The translations under genes and the position numbers were made by a program. From Phycisphaerales bacterium (lineage in GTDB: Bacteria > Planctomycetota > Phycisphaerae > Phycisphaerales > SM1A02), in assembly GCA_030748575.1 (NCBI GenBank), contig JASMLR010000001.1:1-64000 (forward strand): a stretch of DNA of 64,000 bases. Direction: 5' to 3'. Below, piece by piece: positions 60,816 to 64,000 of the stretch. Each line of letters opens with the position of its first letter. Positions within the stretch are counted from its first letter, which is position 1. The notes below the pieces were generated by a model. It did no database searches, had not been told where the DNA came from, and was given only the letters and a program-made list of their open reading frames with translations.

Positions 60816-62048
60816 TCAGTGGGAGGCGTCGCCGGGGGCTTCGGGGGGCCGCGAGAAACGATCCGCCTGGACGTTCTCCCGCAGCGCCGCCAAGACCTCG
60901 CCCATCAGGTCCTCACCGATGGATCGCCACCACTCGAAGGGCCCCTTCGGGTAGTTGACGCCCGCTCGCATGGCGATGTCGATGTCGTCGGGGTCCGCGA
61001 CGCCGTCGCTTGCCGCCCACGCTGCTTCGTTGAGCACCGCGGCCAACACGCGCATGAAGGCGATCTGCTGAGACGAGGACGCCTTCTTCGCAGCCTCGGC
61101 GTTCGATGTGGCCGCCAGGCACAACCGCGCGGCGATGTCCGAGAGGGCCTCCACGCCGGTCGCGGCTTCCTGGGGCGGCCGCAGCACCGCCATCGGCTCC
61201 GCTCCTGACCAGTCGTACACACCGCAACCAGTCTTCCGGCCAAGGTTGCCCTCTGCGGCGAGTTGCTCCTGCGTATGGCTGGGCAGGAGGCGTGCAGGGC
61301 GATCCCACTGTTCCCAGACGGTTCTGGTCGTCGCCGTGTTGACGTCGTGACCGATGAAGTCGGTGAGTTCGAACGGCCCCATGCGGAACCCGCCAATCGT
61401 CTTCATGGCCGCGTCGATGCTTGCGGCGTCGGCCAATCCATCCTCAAGGCAGCGAAACGCCTCGAGGTAGTAGGGCCGGGCGACCCGGTTGACGATGAAC
61501 CCGGGCGTGTCGGCGCACCGAGCGACCTGTTTGCCCCACGAGGAGGCGATCTCGGCCACGCGGTCTACAACGTCGTCCCGAGTCTCTCTGCCACGGACGA
61601 CCTCAACGAGCTTCATGATCGGCGCGGGATTGAAGAAGTGCATGCCGCAGACGCGGTCGCCGGCGTCCAGCCTCGCGCCCAGGTCGCCAACGGAGAGCGA
61701 GGACGTGTTGGTGGCAATGATGGCGTCCGCGGGCAGCACGTCGATGGCCGGAGCAACGGCGGACGCTTTGATATCGAGGTCTTCGACGATCGCCTCGATG
61801 AAGAGGTCGCAATCGCCGAGGTCGGTGATCGTGGACGCCTGCAGGCGACTCAGCGTCTCGGCAGCAGCCGCTGTGTCCATGCGGCCCTTGCCGACGGCCC
61901 GGTCGAGCCTCGCCTGGACGCCTTGAATGGCGGCCGCCACCGTCTCGACATCCACATCAATCAGGCGGACCGTCCATCCGGCGGTGGCGGCAACCTGTGC
62001 AATGCCGGCGCCCATGGCACCGGCACCGAGAATTCCAACTGTGGGCAT
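60816..62048 (-). CDS. paaH: 3-hydroxyacyl-CoA dehydrogenase (PaaH-like)
   Basis: A 410-residue NAD-dependent dehydrogenase. NAD motif GILGAGAMGAGIAQVAATAG at the N-terminus; catalytic region CGMHFFNPAPIMKLVEVV; C-terminal helical domain with GPFELTDFIGHDVN and a second half repeat ending NYPKGPFEWW. It oxidises 3-hydroxyadipyl-CoA in phenylacetate breakdown. It follows paaG by 10 bases. Confidence 0.9.
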   Translation of the reverse strand: MPTVGILGAGAMGAGIAQVAATAGWTVRLIDVDVETVAAAIQGVQARLDRAVGKGRMDTAAAAETLSRLQASTITDLGDCDLFIEAIVEDLDIKASAVAPAIDVLPADAIIATNTSSLSVGDLGARLDAGDRVCGMHFFNPAPIMKLVEVVRGRETRDDVVDRVAEIASSWGKQVARCADTPGFIVNRVARPYYLEAFRCLEDGLADAASIDAAMKTIGGFRMGPFELTDFIGHDVNTATTRTVWEQWDRPARLLPSHTQEQLAAEGNLGRKTGCGVYDWSGAEPMAVLRPPQEAATGVEALSDIAARLCLAATSNAEAAKKASSSQQIAFMRVLAAVLNEAAWAASDGVADPDDIDIAMRAGVNYPKGPFEWWRSIGEDLMGEVLAALRENVQADRFSRPPEAPGDASH

Positions 62049-62058
62049 GGTTCGTGTC

Positions 62059-62865
62059 CTACTCGCCGGTGAAGTTCGGCGTTCGCTTCTGCAGGAAGGC
62101 GGTCACGCCTTCAAAGTGGTCCTTCGATCGTCCAGCCGTTTCCTGCGCGAACGACTCTGCTTCAAGCTGCTCCGTGAGCGATCGCTCGAAGGACTCGTTG
62201 AGCAGCCGCTTGGTCAGCGAGATCGCCTTGCCCGGAAGCGAAGCAAGCCTGGCCGCCACCGCGGTGGTCGCGGCGTCAAGTTCCTCGGCCGGAACGACCT
62301 GATTGACCAGTCCGATCGAGAGCGCTTCGTCGGCTTTCACCGGCCGACCGGTCAGGCACAGTTCCATGGCCCTGCCCAGCCCGACGAGCCGCGGAAGCGT
62401 CCACGTGCTTGCCGAGTCAGGGACGAGCCCGACATTGATGAACACTTCAATGAACTTGGCGCGCTCAGACGCGATTCGCATATCGCAGGCAAGCGCGAGG
62501 CTACAGCCGGCGCCAGCAGCAACGCCGTTGACCGCTGCGATCACCGGCTTGTCCATCGTGCGGATGAGTTTGACCCACGGGTCGTATCGCTTCTTCAGGT
62601 CGGCCCCGAGCGCTGGCACGTGCCCGGGGACGTACTTGCGTTCGAGATCGCCAAGATCCTGCCCACTGCTGAAGGCCCGGCCCGCGCCGGTGATGACCAG
62701 AACGCGGATGGCGGGGTCCTTTGCAGCCTGCTTGAGTGCTGCGATGAACTCGCCGCTGAAGTCGTCATTGAAGGCGTTGAGCACATCCGGTCGGTTGATG
62801 GTGATTGTGCCAATCCCATCCGAGGACGTGAGTTCAATGGTCGAGAATTCGGTTGCTGTCGTCAT
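62059..62865 (-). CDS. paaG: enoyl-CoA isomerase/hydratase (PaaG-like)
   Basis: A 268-residue crotonase-fold protein. GAGRAFSSGQDLGDLERKYV and AAVNGVAAGAGCSLALACDM match PaaG, which isomerises the epoxide to the oxepin. Assignment to PaaG rather than PaaF rests on the GQDL motif and the KRYDPWVKLIRTMDKP segment. It follows paaF by 7 bases. Confidence 0.82.
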   Translation of the reverse strand: MTTATEFSTIELTSSDGIGTITINRPDVLNAFNDDFSGEFIAALKQAAKDPAIRVLVITGAGRAFSSGQDLGDLERKYVPGHVPALGADLKKRYDPWVKLIRTMDKPVIAAVNGVAAGAGCSLALACDMRIASERAKFIEVFINVGLVPDSASTWTLPRLVGLGRAMELCLTGRPVKADEALSIGLVNQVVPAEELDAATTAVAARLASLPGKAISLTKRLLNESFERSLTEQLEAESFAQETAGRSKDHFEGVTAFLQKRTPNFTGE

Positions 62866-62872
62866 GGTGTGC

Positions 62873-63649
62873 TCACTTGCCCGTAAAGGTGGGGCGGCGT
62901 TTTTCCATGAAGGCGGCCATGCCTTCCTTCTGGTCTTCGGTGTCAAAGAGTTCGTAGAACAACTGTCGTTCTCGAACCAATCCGTCGGAGAGGTTCTGCT
63001 CCTCCGCATTGAGCACGGACTCCTTGGCATTCTGCAGGGAGATCGGCGCCTTGGCGGCGATTGCGTGGGCGATCTTCAGGGCGTGGTCGTACCAATGCTC
63101 GCGGGGAACAACCCGGCTGACGAGCCCGTGGCTCATCGCTTCCCTGGCCGAGAGGAACCGGCCACTGAGTACGACATCCATGGCAATCGCCTTCCCCACG
63201 GCGCGGGTGAGTCGCTGCGTTCCCCCTGCGCCGGGCATGACGCCGATGTTGATTTCGGGCTGGCCGATCTTCGCCGTCTCGCTGCAGACGATCACGTCGC
63301 AGTGCATCATGAGTTCGCAGCCGCCCCCGAGCGCAAAGCCGCTGACGGCGGCGACGATCGGTTTACGGATTCGCTTGATGCGTTCCCACTGCGTGAACTG
63401 GTCCCGCTGTTCCATATCAGCGCGGGTGGCCGTCGCCATGTCGCCGATGTCAGCCCCGGCGGCCCAGGCTCGCTCGCCTCCGGCGAGCAGGATGACGCGA
63501 ACGCTGTCATCTGCATCGAATCCCTCAAGGAGGCCGGCCAGATCGCGCATCAGATCAAGATTGAGCGCGTTGAGCACTTTGGGCCGGTTGATGCGGACAA
63601 TGGCAACGTGGCCGTCGGATTCGGTCAGCAGATGTGGTTGATCGCTCAT
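62873..63649 (-). CDS. paaF: enoyl-CoA hydratase (PaaF-like)
   Basis: A 258-residue crotonase-fold hydratase. AWAAGADIGDMATATRADME and GFALGGGCELMMHCDVIV, with catalytic Glu in INIGVMPGAGGTQRLTR, match PaaF, which hydrates 2,3-dehydroadipyl-CoA. Its ATG overlaps the thioesterase stop (ATGA). Confidence 0.85.
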   Translation of the reverse strand: MSDQPHLLTESDGHVAIVRINRPKVLNALNLDLMRDLAGLLEGFDADDSVRVILLAGGERAWAAGADIGDMATATRADMEQRDQFTQWERIKRIRKPIVAAVSGFALGGGCELMMHCDVIVCSETAKIGQPEINIGVMPGAGGTQRLTRAVGKAIAMDVVLSGRFLSAREAMSHGLVSRVVPREHWYDHALKIAHAIAAKAPISLQNAKESVLNAEEQNLSDGLVRERQLFYELFDTEDQKEGMAAFMEKRRPTFTGK

Positions 63650-64000
63650 GGTGTCGTCTCGGCCTGATCGCGTTCGGCGCGGTCGATGATCTTCTTCAGG
63701 ACGGCCTTCGGCAGGACACGCTGCACCTGCCGGCCGCGGCCAAGCAGGGTATCACCCGCCCACGCCGTCACGTCGCAGGTCAGTGTGGTGTCATCCAGCG
63801 ATACGGCCTCAGCGCGGATCCGGACCGTCGCGCCGACCGCTGCCGGCGCAATGTGCTCGATGGACAGGTGCCGCCCGATGCCCTCCTCGTGCTCGTCGAG
63901 ATGCGGCGCCAGGACCTTGCGGGCTGCTAACTCCATGTGATGGGCCATCGACCAGGTTGAGTAGACCCGGTGCACAAGCACGCCGTCGAAGGCGGGGCAC
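63646..64000 (-). CDS. hotdog-fold thioesterase family protein, partial at the window edge
   Basis: The frame is open to the right edge; 117 codons plus stop are visible (CPAFDGVLVHRVYSTWSMAH...ending RDQAETTP). The pattern MAHHMELAARKVLAPHLDEH and HLSIEHIAPAAVGATV is that of hotdog-fold thioesterases related to fluoroacetyl-CoA thioesterase. Its place first before paaF recalls PaaI, a thioesterase that rescues CoA from dead-end intermediates; the sequence itself is not a close PaaI match. Confidence 0.7.
   Translation of the reverse strand, partial: CPAFDGVLVHRVYSTWSMAHHMELAARKVLAPHLDEHEEGIGRHLSIEHIAPAAVGATVRIRAEAVSLDDTTLTCDVTAWAGDTLLGRGRQVQRVLPKAVLKKIIDRAERDQAETTP

Overview
The window is high-GC bacterial chromosome with dense, mostly operonic genes. 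Several signs point to a marine Planctomycetota of the Phycisphaerae type: secreted proteins ending in a dockerin-like Ca-binding tail (pattern DLLxxLxxWGxC), a PEP-CTERM protein, a planctomycete-style tyrosine recombinase remnant, an ECF sigma factor, and large multidomain lipoproteins. Taxonomy is inferred from gene content only.

Left part (1-6 kb): a DUF4396 membrane protein cut by the window edge, a DinB-like protein divergent from a beta carbonic anhydrase and a homocysteine S-methyltransferase, a small DUF3817 protein, then a decayed mobile-element region. That region has a 3' tRNA-Gly fragment (3257-3305), integrase-associated remnants, a secreted beta-helix protein with 66-bp Ca-binding repeats, a 3' remnant of a tyrosine recombinase, and an intact tRNA-Gly(CCC).

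6-14 kb: a near-complete reductive pyrimidine degradation locus. mmsA, a beta-ureidopropionase, an NCS1 transporter, a class III aminotransferase and a dihydropyrimidinase run on the + strand, the last four joined by ATGA overlaps. A PYD1/PreA-like dihydropyrimidine dehydrogenase converges on them. Together they would take uracil or thymine to beta-alanine or beta-aminoisobutyrate, then semialdehyde, then acetyl- or propionyl-CoA. The two convergent genes end inside the arms of one perfect 21-bp inverted repeat.

14-28 kb: a methyltransferase, a 1030-residue modular lipoprotein (alpha/beta hydrolase, EF-hands, ClpP-like domain, uncharacterised C-terminal domain, RTX-like end), a Gfo/Idh/MocA oxidoreductase, a CehA-like PHP hydrolase, a TPR-sulfotransferase, a PEP-CTERM protein, and an ECF sigma factor translationally coupled to an adenylate/guanylate cyclase. 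28-33 kb: a sulfur (persulfide) cluster with a CstB-like enzyme, TauE/SafE exporter and membrane rhodanese, followed by an MFS transporter and YchF.

33.9-42 kb: small genes, two of them broken by single-base lesions (a zinc-ribbon protein and a VOC protein), the glycerol genes glpK-glpD, an HD-GYP protein, tRNA-Arg(CCT) with a 62-bp direct repeat at its 3' end, and a TPR protein. 41-64 kb: an HdeD-like protein, an APC transporter fused to regulatory domains, and the phenylacetate (paa) genes in two blocks (paaN and paaY; then thioesterase-paaF-G-H and paaJ-A-B-C-D on the minus strand) around a pyruvate/branched-chain 2-oxoacid dehydrogenase operon (E1alpha, E1beta, E2, a TlpA-like thioredoxin, E3). 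Pyrimidine, glycerol and phenylacetate breakdown all feed acetyl-CoA and related intermediates. No rRNA, CRISPR array or intact transposase was seen.
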